A stretch of DNA of 60,419 bases, taken from positions 1 through 60,419 of the forward strand of contig CADBRU010000022.1 of assembly GCA_902797165.1 (NCBI GenBank), given 5' to 3'. The stretch comes from an uncultured Elusimicrobium sp. Lineage in GTDB: Bacteria; Elusimicrobiota; Elusimicrobia; Elusimicrobiales; Elusimicrobiaceae. Shown here piece after piece: positions 46,025-55,289 of this stretch. Position numbers and translations under genes: made by a program. The notes under the pieces were generated by a model. It was given only the letters and a program-made list of their open reading frames with translations. It had not been told where the DNA came from and did not search any database. Position 1 is the first letter of the stretch. Each line of letters opens with the position of its first letter.

Positions 46025-47020
46025 CTAATGTTTTTCTATATCTACCAAACGATCGGTTACCACTTTACGACGACCTTGTTCCGTAGTCATCATTTTGATT
46101 TTTTGTTGGTATTTAGTAGCATGTTTAGGATCTAACCGACGTGCAGCCAAATAATGTTGCGTTGCTTCTACCGGAGAAGCCAACGCCAACATATCCCCCA
46201 GCAAGTCATACACGGGGGCATAATTGGAGGCCAACTCTTTGGCTTGTTGCGCATAAGCAATGGCTTCGTCTATATTCCCTCTTGCAAATAACAACTGAGC
46301 CGCATAGTAATAGGGCATCGGATAATCGGGACGAATAGCCATAGCAATTTGGAAATCATCCATGGCATTTTGATAATATTCCATTTTGATAAACGCGCGG
46401 CCTCTTTCAAAATAAGCACGTGCATTTTGCGGTTGCAATTCGGTTAAGTAAGCAAAATCGTCTGCGGCACTGGCATAATAACCATTTTCCAAGAAGGCTA
46501 AGCCGCGGTTTAGATAGAGTAAGGCAGAATTTTTATCTAATTTTTCAGCCGCATCAAAATCTATCAAAGCAGAGGCTATTTCCCCACGTTTACTTTTCGC
46601 AACGCCGCGGTTAATTAAGGCCAGTGCATAATCGGGTCTATAATAGAGCGCCTGATTTAAATGCAAAATAGCGTCGGTGTTACGCCCCTCATCAATATAC
46701 AAAGCCGCCAAGTTATTAAACACTTCGGGGCTCTTAAAATTCAGTTCCAACGCACGTTCGTAATCTTTTTCGGCGTAGCGTCTATTTTTTTGTAATTCTT
46801 CGGCATCTTTGGGAATCAGACGTTCATATAACAAACCGCGGCTGGCATACGCACCGTAACTTTCCGGATTATTCTTAATAATTTGAGAATAAATTTGTAT
46901 GGCTTTTTGAAATTCCCCTTTATTAGTTAAGCGTTGCGCTTTACTAAACATAGAGGCTTCCTGTCCCCCACAAGCACTCAAGAATAGAACGGCTGCACAG
47001 AAGTATAAAATTTTTTTCAT
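46025..47020 (-). CDS. TPR-repeat lipoprotein
   Basis: 331 residues: lipoprotein signal ([12 protein letters not shown], lipobox Cys17), then about seven or eight TPR units, for example [29 protein letters not shown] and [29 protein letters not shown]. Envelope scaffold role is inferred. The ATG overlaps the lspA stop (ATGA); placing a lipoprotein next to the lipoprotein signal peptidase is fitting but may be coincidence. SD GAGGAGA. Confidence 0.9.
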   Translation of the reverse strand: MKKILYFCAAVLFLSACGGQEASMFSKAQRLTNKGEFQKAIQIYSQIIKNNPESYGAYASRGLLYERLIPKDAEELQKNRRYAEKDYERALELNFKSPEVFNNLAALYIDEGRNTDAILHLNQALYYRPDYALALINRGVAKSKRGEIASALIDFDAAEKLDKNSALLYLNRGLAFLENGYYASAADDFAYLTELQPQNARAYFERGRAFIKMEYYQNAMDDFQIAMAIRPDYPMPYYYAAQLLFARGNIDEAIAYAQQAKELASNYAPVYDLLGDMLALASPVEATQHYLAARRLDPKHATKYQQKIKMMTTEQGRRKVVTDRLVDIEKH

Positions 47021-47514
47021 TTTTTCTCCTCATGACTAGTTGTTTTGGCAGAGAAAATAAAGGCCACAGCCAACATTACTCCGCCTATTGTAATAAATGA
47101 ATCGGCCGCATTAAATACGGGCCATACTCGCAAATCAATAAAATCAACAACAAATCCTAAAGTTATTCTATCATAAAAATTGCCTAATGCACCGCCCAAA
47201 ATAAGCACCAGCCCCCATTTAACCCAAGAACCGTAGGAACATAACTCTTTCCAGTTTATCAGAATATAGCCCAAAATCAGCAAGGTAATGACAATCAATA
47301 CGATATTTCCCCCTTGCATCATACCGAAAGCAGCCCCCGTATTTTGAACAAAATTCAAATGCAAATAAGGCAACAAGGCTATATCACGACCCGGCAAGAA
47401 GACCAATGTCAAACGCTTGGTTACCCGGTCTACTAACAAAAGTAATATCAGGGTAATCCATACCGCCTTATTATTGCTTAGCCAAGCAACTGTTTTGGCA
47501 AACCAATTACGCAA
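47017..47514 (-). CDS. lspA: Lipoprotein signal peptidase (signal peptidase II)
   Basis: LspA cleaves lipoprotein signal peptides in the inner membrane. It has about four membrane helices and both catalytic aspartates, in [14 protein letters not shown] and [19 protein letters not shown] is also typical. The open frame extends to 47574 inside ileS, but the SD GGAGG lies 9 nt before a TTG at 47514, giving 165 residues, the usual size. So TTG is chosen, overlapping the ileS stop by 8 bases. Confidence 0.93.
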   Translation of the reverse strand: MRNWFAKTVAWLSNNKAVWITLILLLLVDRVTKRLTLVFLPGRDIALLPYLHLNFVQNTGAAFGMMQGGNIVLIVITLLILGYILINWKELCSYGSWVKWGLVLILGGALGNFYDRITLGFVVDFIDLRVWPVFNAADSFITIGGVMLAVAFIFSAKTTSHEEKK

Positions 47515-50326
47515 CTTTTTCTTCCTCCGGCACACAAATGCCTTCCCGTTCCAATACTTCACTGCAACGGTCACACAAATCGTTATGTTTGCGTCCGGTC
47601 ACACCTACTTCGGGCTTCCATTGCCAACAGCGGGCACATTTTTGTCCTTTAGCGTGTGTAACTAGCACCTCAAAGGGTTGTGTTCCCTCTGCAATTTCTA
47701 CTTCAGACACAATGAAAATTTCCGGCCATAAGGCTGCGTTATCTGTTAAGAATTGCTTAGTATCTGCCGCATTGGTTTTCAAGGTTACTTGTGCTTCCAA
47801 AGGTGCACCGATTACACCTTGCTGGCGGGTTTCTTCTAACGCTTTTAATACTTCTTCGCGGATTTGACGGATACGGTTCCATTTTTCTTCCAATTTTGCT
47901 TGCATGGATACCGAGGCTTTTTGCGGCATATCCGAAAGGAAAATACTCTTAGCCAGTCCTTGTCCGCACGGTAATTTCAATAATTCTTGCCATGCTTCTT
48001 CACAGGTAAAACACAACACCGGCGCCAATAATTGCAGTAAGGTGCGCACTATTTCCGCCAAAGCGGTTTGTGCACTGCGCCGAGACGCTGAAGAAGCACC
48101 CAAAGTATAAAGACGATCCTTAGATGCGTCTAACATAAATGCAGACAAGTCTAAAATACAAAAATCTGTAATGGCGCGCATGGCCCGACGGAAATTAAAT
48201 TCCGTATAAGCACTGCGCACTTCGGCAATCAGATTATCCAATTTGCCCAGCATATATTGGTCCATTTCGGCCAGTTTATCTGCCGCAACGGTATGCTTGG
48301 CCGGCTCGAAATCGGACAAATTGCCTAATGCATAGCGAATTGTATTGCGCAGTTTGCGATATGTATCAATCGGTCCGCCCAAAATTTCATCGGAAATACG
48401 CACATCCCCCTGATAGTCGGAGAAAGCCACCCACAAACGCAAAATATCGGCCCCGTATTTATTAATTACATCCGCCGGATCTACACTGTTACCCAAAGAT
48501 TTATGCATCGGACGCCCCTGACCGTCCAACACCATACCGTGCGTTAAAATGGTTTTAAACGGTGCCTTCCCTTCTAGCGTATAAGACGGAATGTAGGAAC
48601 TTTGGAACCACCCGCGGTGCTGGTCAGAGCCTTCGGAATATACATCCGCCGGGAATTGCATACCGCGGTCTTTAACGACTGCCGCCCACGACACACCGCT
48701 GTCAAGCCACACGTCCAAAATATCGGTTTCTTTTCTAAATTCATGGCAACCGCATTCGCAACTGTAACCTTGCGGCATTAGTTTCTCTACCGGATCGGTA
48801 AACCAAAAATCGGAACCTTCGTTCATGGCGCGGTTTTTGATAAACTCAAACAATTCATGATTGATTTGAGCCTTGCCGCATTTTTTACAATATAAAATCG
48901 TTACCGGAGTACCCCAAAAGCGTTGGCGGGATAAACACCAGTCCGGGCGCAGTCCGATCATGGAGCGCATACGTTCACGGCCGGCGGCGGGATAAAATGT
49001 TACATTATCTAAATTTTTCATCAATTTTTCGCGCAAGCCGTCTTTGTCAATGCTCATAAACCATTGTTCGGTTGCGCGGAAAATAATCGGACTATGACAG
49101 CGCCAACAATGCGGATAACTGTGGGTAATTTCTTGCTCTTTGATTAGCGCGCCGAGTTCATTTAACTTTTTAACCATAAGCGGATTGGCTTCAAATACGT
49201 GCATTCCCTCAAACACGCCCGCATCTTTGGTATAGCAGCCCTTTTCATCGACCGGGCAGAAGGTTTCCAGTTTCCATTGTTTCCCGGCCTGATAGTCTTC
49301 TTCACCGTGGCCCGGTGCAATATGTACCACACCTACCCCGGCATCCATCGTTACAAAGTCCGTCCAAATGACCGGGTTTTCTTTTTGGGTCAGCGGGTGG
49401 AAATACTTTTGTCCGACCAGTTTTTCACCGGCTATAGTATGTACTTTTTGGGCGTTTACACCTGTATTTTTAATAAATTCTTCGGCCAATTTATCGGCTA
49501 CCACATAATATTCTTTAGTAGCATTATCTTGCAAAACCGCATATACTTCATCTTTATTCACGGCGGCCGCTTGGTTGGCGGGGATGGTCCACGGTGTGGT
49601 GGTCCATACGCCCAGTGAAACGGGTTTAGAAAAATCTAATTTTCCAAACACTTCTTCCGTCGGATTTACGATTTTAAAGCGTAAATAAATAGAGGAGGAA
49701 CTGGCATCTTTATATTCGGTTTCGGCATCGGCCAAAGCGGTTTCACAATGGCTACACCAGGTAATCGTTTTTTGACCTTTATAGACGTATCCTTTTTCAA
49801 TCAAATCTAAAAATACGCCAACCGTAATGCCTTCGTAGCGTTTATCCATGGTTAAGTACGGATTGTCCCAATCCCCCTGCACCCCCAAACGCTTAAAGCC
49901 CTGACGTTGCAGATCGATAAATTTAGCGGCAAACGCCCGCGCTTTTTTGCGGAAAGCCGGCACATCGGTAATGTGTTTTTTATCTTGTTTCAGTTCTTTA
50001 AGCAAAGCCTGTTCAATGGGCAGACCATGGCAATCCCAACCCGGCACGTACGGCGTATAATAGCCCATGAGTGCGCGGCTTTTGAGAATAATATCCTTAA
50101 TGGTTTTATCGAGTGCGTGACCGATGTGAATTTTCCCGTTAGCATACGGAGGTCCGTCATGCAGAACAAAATGTTTACCCGCTTCATTTTTCTTCAAAAT
50201 GGCCTGATACAAATCCATTTGTTTCCAAAAATCTAAAATTTTGGGTTCTTTTTGCGCCAGTCCCGCGCGCATAGGAAAATCCGTTTTAGGAAGTAAAACG
50301 GTTGCAGAATATTTATTTTTTGCCAT
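47507..50326 (-). CDS. ileS: Isoleucyl-tRNA synthetase
   Basis: 939-residue class I synthetase. HIGH motif in [25 protein letters not shown], editing domain with [12 protein letters not shown], and the catalytic second motif as [11 protein letters not shown] (KMSKS variant). A C-terminal zinc finger has two Cys pairs (CARC and CDRC). It starts the operon ileS-lspA-TPR-ATPase-queF-PrcB-like-pilin. A short AT-rich stretch (50327-50385) upstream holds its promoter; a TAAAAT is visible but no strong -35. Confidence 0.97.
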   Translation of the reverse strand: MAKNKYSATVLLPKTDFPMRAGLAQKEPKILDFWKQMDLYQAILKKNEAGKHFVLHDGPPYANGKIHIGHALDKTIKDIILKSRALMGYYTPYVPGWDCHGLPIEQALLKELKQDKKHITDVPAFRKKARAFAAKFIDLQRQGFKRLGVQGDWDNPYLTMDKRYEGITVGVFLDLIEKGYVYKGQKTITWCSHCETALADAETEYKDASSSSIYLRFKIVNPTEEVFGKLDFSKPVSLGVWTTTPWTIPANQAAAVNKDEVYAVLQDNATKEYYVVADKLAEEFIKNTGVNAQKVHTIAGEKLVGQKYFHPLTQKENPVIWTDFVTMDAGVGVVHIAPGHGEEDYQAGKQWKLETFCPVDEKGCYTKDAGVFEGMHVFEANPLMVKKLNELGALIKEQEITHSYPHCWRCHSPIIFRATEQWFMSIDKDGLREKLMKNLDNVTFYPAAGRERMRSMIGLRPDWCLSRQRFWGTPVTILYCKKCGKAQINHELFEFIKNRAMNEGSDFWFTDPVEKLMPQGYSCECGCHEFRKETDILDVWLDSGVSWAAVVKDRGMQFPADVYSEGSDQHRGWFQSSYIPSYTLEGKAPFKTILTHGMVLDGQGRPMHKSLGNSVDPADVINKYGADILRLWVAFSDYQGDVRISDEILGGPIDTYRKLRNTIRYALGNLSDFEPAKHTVAADKLAEMDQYMLGKLDNLIAEVRSAYTEFNFRRAMRAITDFCILDLSAFMLDASKDRLYTLGASSASRRSAQTALAEIVRTLLQLLAPVLCFTCEEAWQELLKLPCGQGLAKSIFLSDMPQKASVSMQAKLEEKWNRIRQIREEVLKALEETRQQGVIGAPLEAQVTLKTNAADTKQFLTDNAALWPEIFIVSEVEIAEGTQPFEVLVTHAKGQKCARCWQWKPEVGVTGRKHNDLCDRCSEVLEREGICVPEEEKVA

Positions 50327-50385
50327 GTTTTCTCTCTCTGATTAAGGATACATATATATTTTACTAAATTACGCGCGTTCAGACA

Positions 50386-50417
50386 GAAAAAATCCCCGGG
50401 GTATGTTCCCCAGGGAT
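50386..50417 (-). terminator. Terminator of the pilin-like gene at 50423-50902
   Basis: Stem ATCCCCGGGG / CCCCAGGGAT (one mismatch, 6-nt loop). On the minus strand it is followed by six T (forward A-run 50386-50391). Confidence 0.85.
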
Positions 50418-50422
50418 ATAGA

Positions 50423-50902
50423 TTAAAGATTGCTTACATCGTAAACCGAATAGGGACTTCCTGACAATGTCTTACATATTTTTAATTGAGCCGCATTTTT
50501 AGCAACACACCTTTTAGTCCAAGAAGGATTGGATGCTGTCCTTTGAAATTGTAGTGTATAGGCAGTATCTCCAAGACGCTCTGCATTGACAGCATACGTC
50601 ATATTGCTATCGTTAAAAATTCTATACTTGAAATATTTACTGGAACAAAATCCATCCGTATCACAAGTCAGATTAGACAAGTCAACATCCAACACACCTT
50701 TATCCAATGGATATGCTTCCGGATTTGACGCAGACATCACATAAACATCCATGGCTTGTGCCAACGTAGGCAATATACTAAACGCTTCCGCCATACGCGA
50801 TTTTTCAACCGCTTGCGTATATTGCGGCAATGCAATCGCAGATAGAATGCCGATAATTAAAACTACTACTAACAGTTCAATTAAGGTAAATGCTTTGGAC
50901 AT
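50423..50902 (-). CDS. Type IV pilin-like protein
   Basis: 159 residues. Signal MSKA^FTLIELLVVVLIIGILSAIALPQY with Ala at -1, then QAVEKSRMAEAFSIL. The rest differs from the other paralogues: ANPEAYPL-like segments, a Cys pair in LTCDTDGFC, and a late Cys pair (RCVAK and KICKT) possibly forming the D-loop disulfide. SD GGAGAGT. Solo gene with its own promoter and terminator. Confidence 0.88.
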   Translation of the reverse strand: MSKAFTLIELLVVVLIIGILSAIALPQYTQAVEKSRMAEAFSILPTLAQAMDVYVMSASNPEAYPLDKGVLDVDLSNLTCDTDGFCSSKYFKYRIFNDSNMTYAVNAERLGDTAYTLQFQRTASNPSWTKRCVAKNAAQLKICKTLSGSPYSVYDVSNL

Positions 50903-50945
50903 ATACTCTCCTTTTTAATTTTTCATAAAACTTACTACAACCACC

Positions 50946-50974
50946 ATTCTAAAAAAGAGAACTACATTTTTCAA
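50946..50974 (-). promoter_or_regulatory. Promoter of the pilin-like gene at 50423-50902
   Basis: Minus-strand TTGAAA (50969-50974), 17-bp spacer, TAGAAT (50946-50951). Confidence 0.65.
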
Positions 50975-51002
50975 GTCTTTTTGCAAAATTTTCAAAATTG
51001 CA

Positions 51003-51031
51003 TTGCCAATTTGGGTTTAATATGTTATGCT
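51003..51031 (+). promoter_or_regulatory. Promoter of the pyrimidine phosphorylase gene
   Basis: TTGCCA (51003-51008), 17-bp spacer, TATGCT (51026-51031), followed by a leader with SD AAGGAGA. Confidence 0.6.
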
Positions 51032-51069
51032 AGAGGTCTACCCCTAATAGGGAAAAGGAGATACTGCCT

Positions 51070-52383
51070 ATGCGCATGATAGACATTATTATTAAGAAAA
51101 GAAATGGCAAAACCTTAAGTGCCGACGAATTTAATTTTGTCGCCCAAGCCGCAGCCAAAGGGACCGTGCCCGATTATCAACTGTCGGCTTTTTTAATGGC
51201 CTGTTTTTTAAACCCATTATCCGATAAAGAAACCGCGCTTTTAACCAAAGCCATGGCCCATTCGGGTGCGCGGCTTGAATTTAAAGATATTAAGATGCCC
51301 AAAGTGGATAAACACTCCACAGGCGGCGTAGGCGACGGTGTGTCTCTGCCGCTGGCGGCTTTGGTATCTTGTGCCGGCGTGGCAGTACCCATGATGTCCG
51401 GCCGCGGGCTAGGTCATACCGGCGGTACACTGGACAAACTGGAATCTATCAAAAATTTTGAAATTCGCGTTCCGTCCAAACTCATTCACCGTCAAATTGA
51501 AAAATTGGGCGTGTGTATGTTCGGCCAAACCAAAGATTTAGCCCCCGCCGACCGCAAATTATATTCCTTGCGTGATGCCACCGGTACGGTAGAAAGCCGC
51601 CCGTTAATCGTGGCCAGTATTTTATCTAAAAAATATGCAGAAGGCGTAGATAGTTTACTCATGGACGTCAAATACGGCTCCGGCGCCTTTATGCAAAAAC
51701 TAGCCGATAGCAAAAAGTTGGCGCAAATGCTCGTAAATACCGCCAAACTTTTGGGCTTAAGATGCCGCGCTTTGATTACCTATATGGATCAACCGTTAGG
51801 GCGTGCCATCGGCAATGCCAATGAAATGTATCAAAGCATTCAAATTTTAAAAGGTAATAAAACCATTGCACCGGACTTTTATGAAGTGTTACTGGATACC
51901 GGCGCGCATATGCTGGTAATCAGCGGAAAAGAAAAATCCGTAGAAAAAGCGCGCAAATTATTAGACCGCTTTATTACGGACGGAACCGCTTTCAAAAAGT
52001 TCCGCGAAATGGTGAAATGGCAAGGCGGCAACCCGGACGTAGCCGACCATCCCGAAAAACACCTCAAAAATGCCAAACTAAAACTGGAATTTAAAGCAGA
52101 TAAAAAAGGATATGTCGGCTTTATTGATGCCAAACTGACGGGTATGGCCGGGGTGCTTTTAGGCGCGGGCCGCAATACGATGGAAGACCCCATTGATTAC
52201 GGCGCGGGCATTTGGCTTGAGAAGAAAGCCGGAGACACCGTTAAGAAAGGTGATGTCATTGCCACCTTATATGCCTCCGACCAAAAACGCTTACAGGCCG
52301 GTGCGGAATTATTTGCTAAAGCAGTCAAAATTACCGCATCCAAGCCTAAGCCCTACAAATTAATACACAGTATTATTAAATAG
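51070..52383 (+). CDS. deoA: Thymidine/pyrimidine-nucleoside phosphorylase
   Basis: Salvages pyrimidine nucleosides by phosphorolysis to base and (deoxy)ribose 1-phosphate. The 437-residue family II enzyme has the glycine-rich phosphate site KVDKHSTGGVGDGVSLPLA and the signature SGRGLGHTGGTLDKLESI, then SRPLIVASILSKK and MDVKYGSGAFM, with a C-terminal biotinyl-like beta domain (GIWLEKKAGDTVKKGDVIATL). Whether it is thymidine-specific (DoaA/DeoA) or broad (Pdp) is not clear from sequence. Single gene with its own promoter and terminator. Confidence 0.93.
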   Translation: MRMIDIIIKKRNGKTLSADEFNFVAQAAAKGTVPDYQLSAFLMACFLNPLSDKETALLTKAMAHSGARLEFKDIKMPKVDKHSTGGVGDGVSLPLAALVSCAGVAVPMMSGRGLGHTGGTLDKLESIKNFEIRVPSKLIHRQIEKLGVCMFGQTKDLAPADRKLYSLRDATGTVESRPLIVASILSKKYAEGVDSLLMDVKYGSGAFMQKLADSKKLAQMLVNTAKLLGLRCRALITYMDQPLGRAIGNANEMYQSIQILKGNKTIAPDFYEVLLDTGAHMLVISGKEKSVEKARKLLDRFITDGTAFKKFREMVKWQGGNPDVADHPEKHLKNAKLKLEFKADKKGYVGFIDAKLTGMAGVLLGAGRNTMEDPIDYGAGIWLEKKAGDTVKKGDVIATLYASDQKRLQAGAELFAKAVKITASKPKPYKLIHSIIK

Positions 52384-52387
52384 GAAT

Positions 52388-52418
52388 AAAAACCCCGCTG
52401 AAATTCAGCGGGGTTTTT
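52388..52418. terminator. Bidirectional terminator after the phosphorylase gene
   Basis: Perfect 13-bp stem (AAAAACCCCGCTG / CAGCGGGGTTTTT) with a 5-nt loop, usable by the convergent minus-strand gene at 52434. Confidence 0.92.
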
Positions 52419-52433
52419 AATGCAAATTTAGAT

Positions 52434-52967
52434 TTATTTATGGCTCTTGTTATACATGGCGGCGGCTTGATTTTTATTTTCCAATGTCTTTTTATCCACG
52501 CCTTTCCCGGCTTGCACCGCTTGCAATACAGAGGCCAAATCAGGCTTGTCCGCTTTGGGTTTTTCTTGAGCAGCCAACGCGGCTTTGGCGGCAGCCTGAG
52601 CATCCTTCGTTCCCAACCCTTCTTCTCCTTTTCCCAAACTTGCGGCTGAGGAAGTAGAAGAAGAACCTAATTGCTTGGCATTTTTATAAGACGGAGTATA
52701 ACTTCCGCCTGCACTGGTCTTACCCATAGTCCCGCCGAAAGCCGTGGTATTGGAAGGCAAGGTAGCAGGACGTTGAACCGTGGCCGTAGTGACGGGCTGA
52801 AGCACCGGAGCCACCGTTTGCGGTTTGGTAACTACCGCATTGGTTTTGACCGCGGACGCAGTGCCCGGAGTAGTGGGACGTTGCACCGGTTGTACCGTTA
52901 CGGCTTTGGTGGCCAGCAGCGGCATCGCGCTTACAAATAAAACACCTAATAATAAAAATTTTTTCAT
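52434..52967 (-). CDS. Exported low-complexity protein of unknown function
   Basis: 177 residues: signal peptide (MKKFLLLGVLFVSAMPLLATKA), a Thr/Val/Pro/Gln-rich stretch with short repeats (residues about 20-75, for example PVQRPTTPG and TVQRPATLP), a Ser/Gly-rich part, and an Ala/Lys-rich helical end. I do not recognise it. SD GAGGTGTTTT. In composition it is a counterpart of the exported protein at 20021-20671. Probably disordered in the periplasm. Confidence 0.7.
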   Translation of the reverse strand: MKKFLLLGVLFVSAMPLLATKAVTVQPVQRPTTPGTASAVKTNAVVTKPQTVAPVLQPVTTATVQRPATLPSNTTAFGGTMGKTSAGGSYTPSYKNAKQLGSSSTSSAASLGKGEEGLGTKDAQAAAKAALAAQEKPKADKPDLASVLQAVQAGKGVDKKTLENKNQAAAMYNKSHK

Positions 52968-52985
52968 AAAACACCTCTTTTATTT

Positions 52986-53013
52986 AGTATATCCGAAATG
53001 ATACTTTTTTCAA
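52986..53013 (-). promoter_or_regulatory. Promoter of the exported protein gene at 52434-52967
   Basis: Minus-strand TTGAAA (53008-53013), 16-bp spacer, TATACT (52986-52991). The -35 lies next to the hydF stop codon. Context ACTTGAAAAA is shared with two pilin promoters. Confidence 0.65.
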
Positions 53014-53014
53014 G

Positions 53015-54187
53015 TTATTTTTCACAACGAAAAATTTCCGTCACCCGGTTAAAAATACCGTTGCAATACGCAATGGTCATGCCGTAATTACTCACCGGCA
53101 CTCCCGCACGTGCTAGACGCATCACACGGTCTAAAATTTGTTGACGCGTTACCATACATCCGCCGCATTGCACCGCCAATTTATAAACCGACAAATCGGC
53201 GGGTAGCGGGTCTAAATTAGATAAGGTTTGAAAGATTAATTTTTTTCCGGTTTTTTTCTGTAGCCAGTTGGGAATTTTCACGCGACCAATATCATCACAT
53301 TTATTGACCGAATGAGTGCAAGATTCCAATATTAAAATTTTATCTCCATCTTGCAACTGATCAATTTTCGGCGTACTGTTTAAGAATAAATTAAAATCAC
53401 CTTTAAGTCGCGAAAATAAAATACTAAAACTGGTTAGCGCAATATGGGGCGGAACGACAGAACTCACTTCCTTAAAGGCTTGCGAATCGGTTACCACCAG
53501 TTTGGGCGTATGCTTTTTAAGCCACGCCGCCAATTCTTGCGGCTGAAGTGCAATAGCGGTTGCATGCAAATCAAGTAAACCCCGCAAGGCTTGCACTTGA
53601 GGCAAAATAAGCCTTCCTTCCGGAGCGGAAGTGTCAATCGGCATTACCAAAACTACTTCGTCCCCCGGCTCTACAAACCCGCCAAAAATATCATCCGTTT
53701 GATAGGCACTCGGCGGCAAATGGCGGATAATAGCCGCCAGCAAATCAGCATTACCGGCGGATTGATAATACGGTAGAACTTGCACCTCATTTATTTTTTG
53801 CGGAGCATGCGGAAACAAATCTGCTTTATTATGCACAATAAAAAACGGAATTTTTTGTGCTAAAAACAAATCGGCAAGTTCTTGTTCGGGCTGAGCGAAT
53901 TCCCCCGCATAAACCAAAATAGCCAAATTGACTTGATGCAACACTTCGCGCGTTTTTTCCACGCGCGCCGAGCCGAGTTCGGAACGGTCATCCCAACCGG
54001 CGGTATCAATTAAGGTAACCGGACCGATGCCCAAGATTTCTATATTTTTTCGAACGGGATCCGTGGTGGTACCCGCCACGTCGGAAACAAGGGCGGTTTC
54101 CTGTCCGCTGATGGCGTTAATTAATGAACTTTTTCCCGCGTTCATCCGCCCAAAAATGCCGATATGCGGCCGATTAAGTTTTACCAT
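53015..54187 (-). CDS. hydF: [FeFe]-hydrogenase maturation GTPase HydF
   Basis: HydF is the scaffold on which the 2Fe subcluster is assembled and passed to HydA. The 390-residue protein has an N-terminal Era-type GTPase (P-loop [20 protein letters not shown]), a dimerisation region, and a C-terminal Fe-S domain with the CxH ... CxxC pattern (ESCTHSVN and VQCGGCM). HydE, HydG and a hydrogenase are not in the window. The ATG at 54187 lies exactly 6 nt after a TATAAT and has no SD, so the mRNA is probably leaderless. Confidence 0.94.
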   Translation of the reverse strand: MVKLNRPHIGIFGRMNAGKSSLINAISGQETALVSDVAGTTTDPVRKNIEILGIGPVTLIDTAGWDDRSELGSARVEKTREVLHQVNLAILVYAGEFAQPEQELADLFLAQKIPFFIVHNKADLFPHAPQKINEVQVLPYYQSAGNADLLAAIIRHLPPSAYQTDDIFGGFVEPGDEVVLVMPIDTSAPEGRLILPQVQALRGLLDLHATAIALQPQELAAWLKKHTPKLVVTDSQAFKEVSSVVPPHIALTSFSILFSRLKGDFNLFLNSTPKIDQLQDGDKILILESCTHSVNKCDDIGRVKIPNWLQKKTGKKLIFQTLSNLDPLPADLSVYKLAVQCGGCMVTRQQILDRVMRLARAGVPVSNYGMTIAYCNGIFNRVTEIFRCEK

Positions 54188-54193
54188 ATTTTC

Positions 54194-54199
54194 ATTATA
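54194..54199 (-). promoter_or_regulatory. -10 box of hydF (leaderless start)
   Basis: Minus-strand TATAAT at 54194-54199 with 6 nt to the ATG. No clear -35 is seen. It is divergent from the ispA -10 (TATAAT, 54234-54239). Confidence 0.5.
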
Positions 54200-54269
54200 T
54201 CTTTTTTCCCTCCCACTTTACTTTTATATAAGGTATAATGAGAATATATATCTTATATGAGGATTTTTT

Positions 54270-55280
54270 ATGACTGATTTTGATACATATTTAAAACAAC
54301 GCGCTAAACTGGTAGAAAAAAACTTGGCAAAATATATTGCCAAAATTCCCAACTCACCTAAAATCTTAACCGATTCTATGGATTATTCTTTGCAAGCCGG
54401 CGGCAAACGTGTACGCCCGATTTTGGCTATGGCCACGGCTGAGGCTTTCGGCAAAAAAGCCGCCGACGTAATGCCCGCGGCCTGCGCACTTGAAATGTTG
54501 CACACTTATTCCTTAATTCATGATGATTTGCCTTGCATGGATAATGATGATTTACGCCGCGGCAAACCCACCAATCATAAAGTATTCGGAGACGATTTGG
54601 CTTTGCTGGCCGGAGATGCTTTACTGACCTATGTCTTTGAAATTTTTGCGCAAAACGGAAAAGTAAAAACAATCGGTCCGGCTAATACATTAACCGCTCT
54701 GCAAAATTTTGCGCACCGCGCCGGTGCGTCCGGCATGGTAGGCGGGCAAACCGCCGACGTATATGCAGAAGGTATGGGCACACAAGATGCTTATAGTATG
54801 CGTGCCGAAAAATTAAAAAAGACTTCCAAAAAATTAGCGGGTAAAAATATGCATTATTTCTTACTGCCCGCCTCGGTCAAAGAGACCACTCCGGAAAATG
54901 TACTGCGCTACATTCACGCCAATAAAACAGGCGCCTTAATCTGCGCCAGCGTGGAAACGGGGGCTCTTTTGGCCGGAGCCAAAGGCGCTGATTTGAAACA
55001 CATTCAAAAATATGCCGATTGTATCGGACTGGTATTTCAAATCGTAGATGATATTTTAGACGTTACATCTACCGCCAAGCAACTGGGCAAATCAAACAGC
55101 GACCAAGAAAACGGCAAATTAACTTTTGTCAGTTTGTTTGGTTTAGAAGGTAGCCGCAAGCACGCCCAACTGTTAATTGCCAAAGCACAAAAAGCCTTGG
55201 ATTCTCTAAAAAATGTCAAACGCAAAAATTTAGCCCCGCTTTATGCCATGGCCGAATTTTTCAAAACCCGTACATATTAA
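54270..55280 (+). CDS. ispA: Polyprenyl (geranyl/farnesyl) diphosphate synthase
   Basis: Condenses IPP with allylic diphosphates. The 336-residue protein has the first Asp-rich motif IHDDLPCMDNDDLRRGKPT and the second FQIVDDILDVTST, and LQAGGKRVRPIL at the start. It is about 35-40 residues longer than typical IspA because of extra sequence between about 168 and 207 (GTQDAYSMRAEKLKK onwards), inserted just before the YIHANKTGAL helix. It is followed after 9 bases by dxs, a common isoprenoid pair. SD GAGGA. Confidence 0.92.
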   Translation: MTDFDTYLKQRAKLVEKNLAKYIAKIPNSPKILTDSMDYSLQAGGKRVRPILAMATAEAFGKKAADVMPAACALEMLHTYSLIHDDLPCMDNDDLRRGKPTNHKVFGDDLALLAGDALLTYVFEIFAQNGKVKTIGPANTLTALQNFAHRAGASGMVGGQTADVYAEGMGTQDAYSMRAEKLKKTSKKLAGKNMHYFLLPASVKETTPENVLRYIHANKTGALICASVETGALLAGAKGADLKHIQKYADCIGLVFQIVDDILDVTSTAKQLGKSNSDQENGKLTFVSLFGLEGSRKHAQLLIAKAQKALDSLKNVKRKNLAPLYAMAEFFKTRTY

Positions 55281-55289
55281 GGAGTCTTC

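Noticed and set aside
47507..50326. IleRS KMSKS motif reads MHKSL
   Set aside because: Known type of variant among bacterial IleRS; the rest of the protein, including HIGH and the zinc finger, is normal.
19777..50902. Repeated about 100-bp DNA at pilin gene starts as a possible mobile element or repeat family
   Set aside because: The repeats are the conserved prepilin N-terminal coding region, diverged at synonymous positions, with no terminal repeats or transposase.
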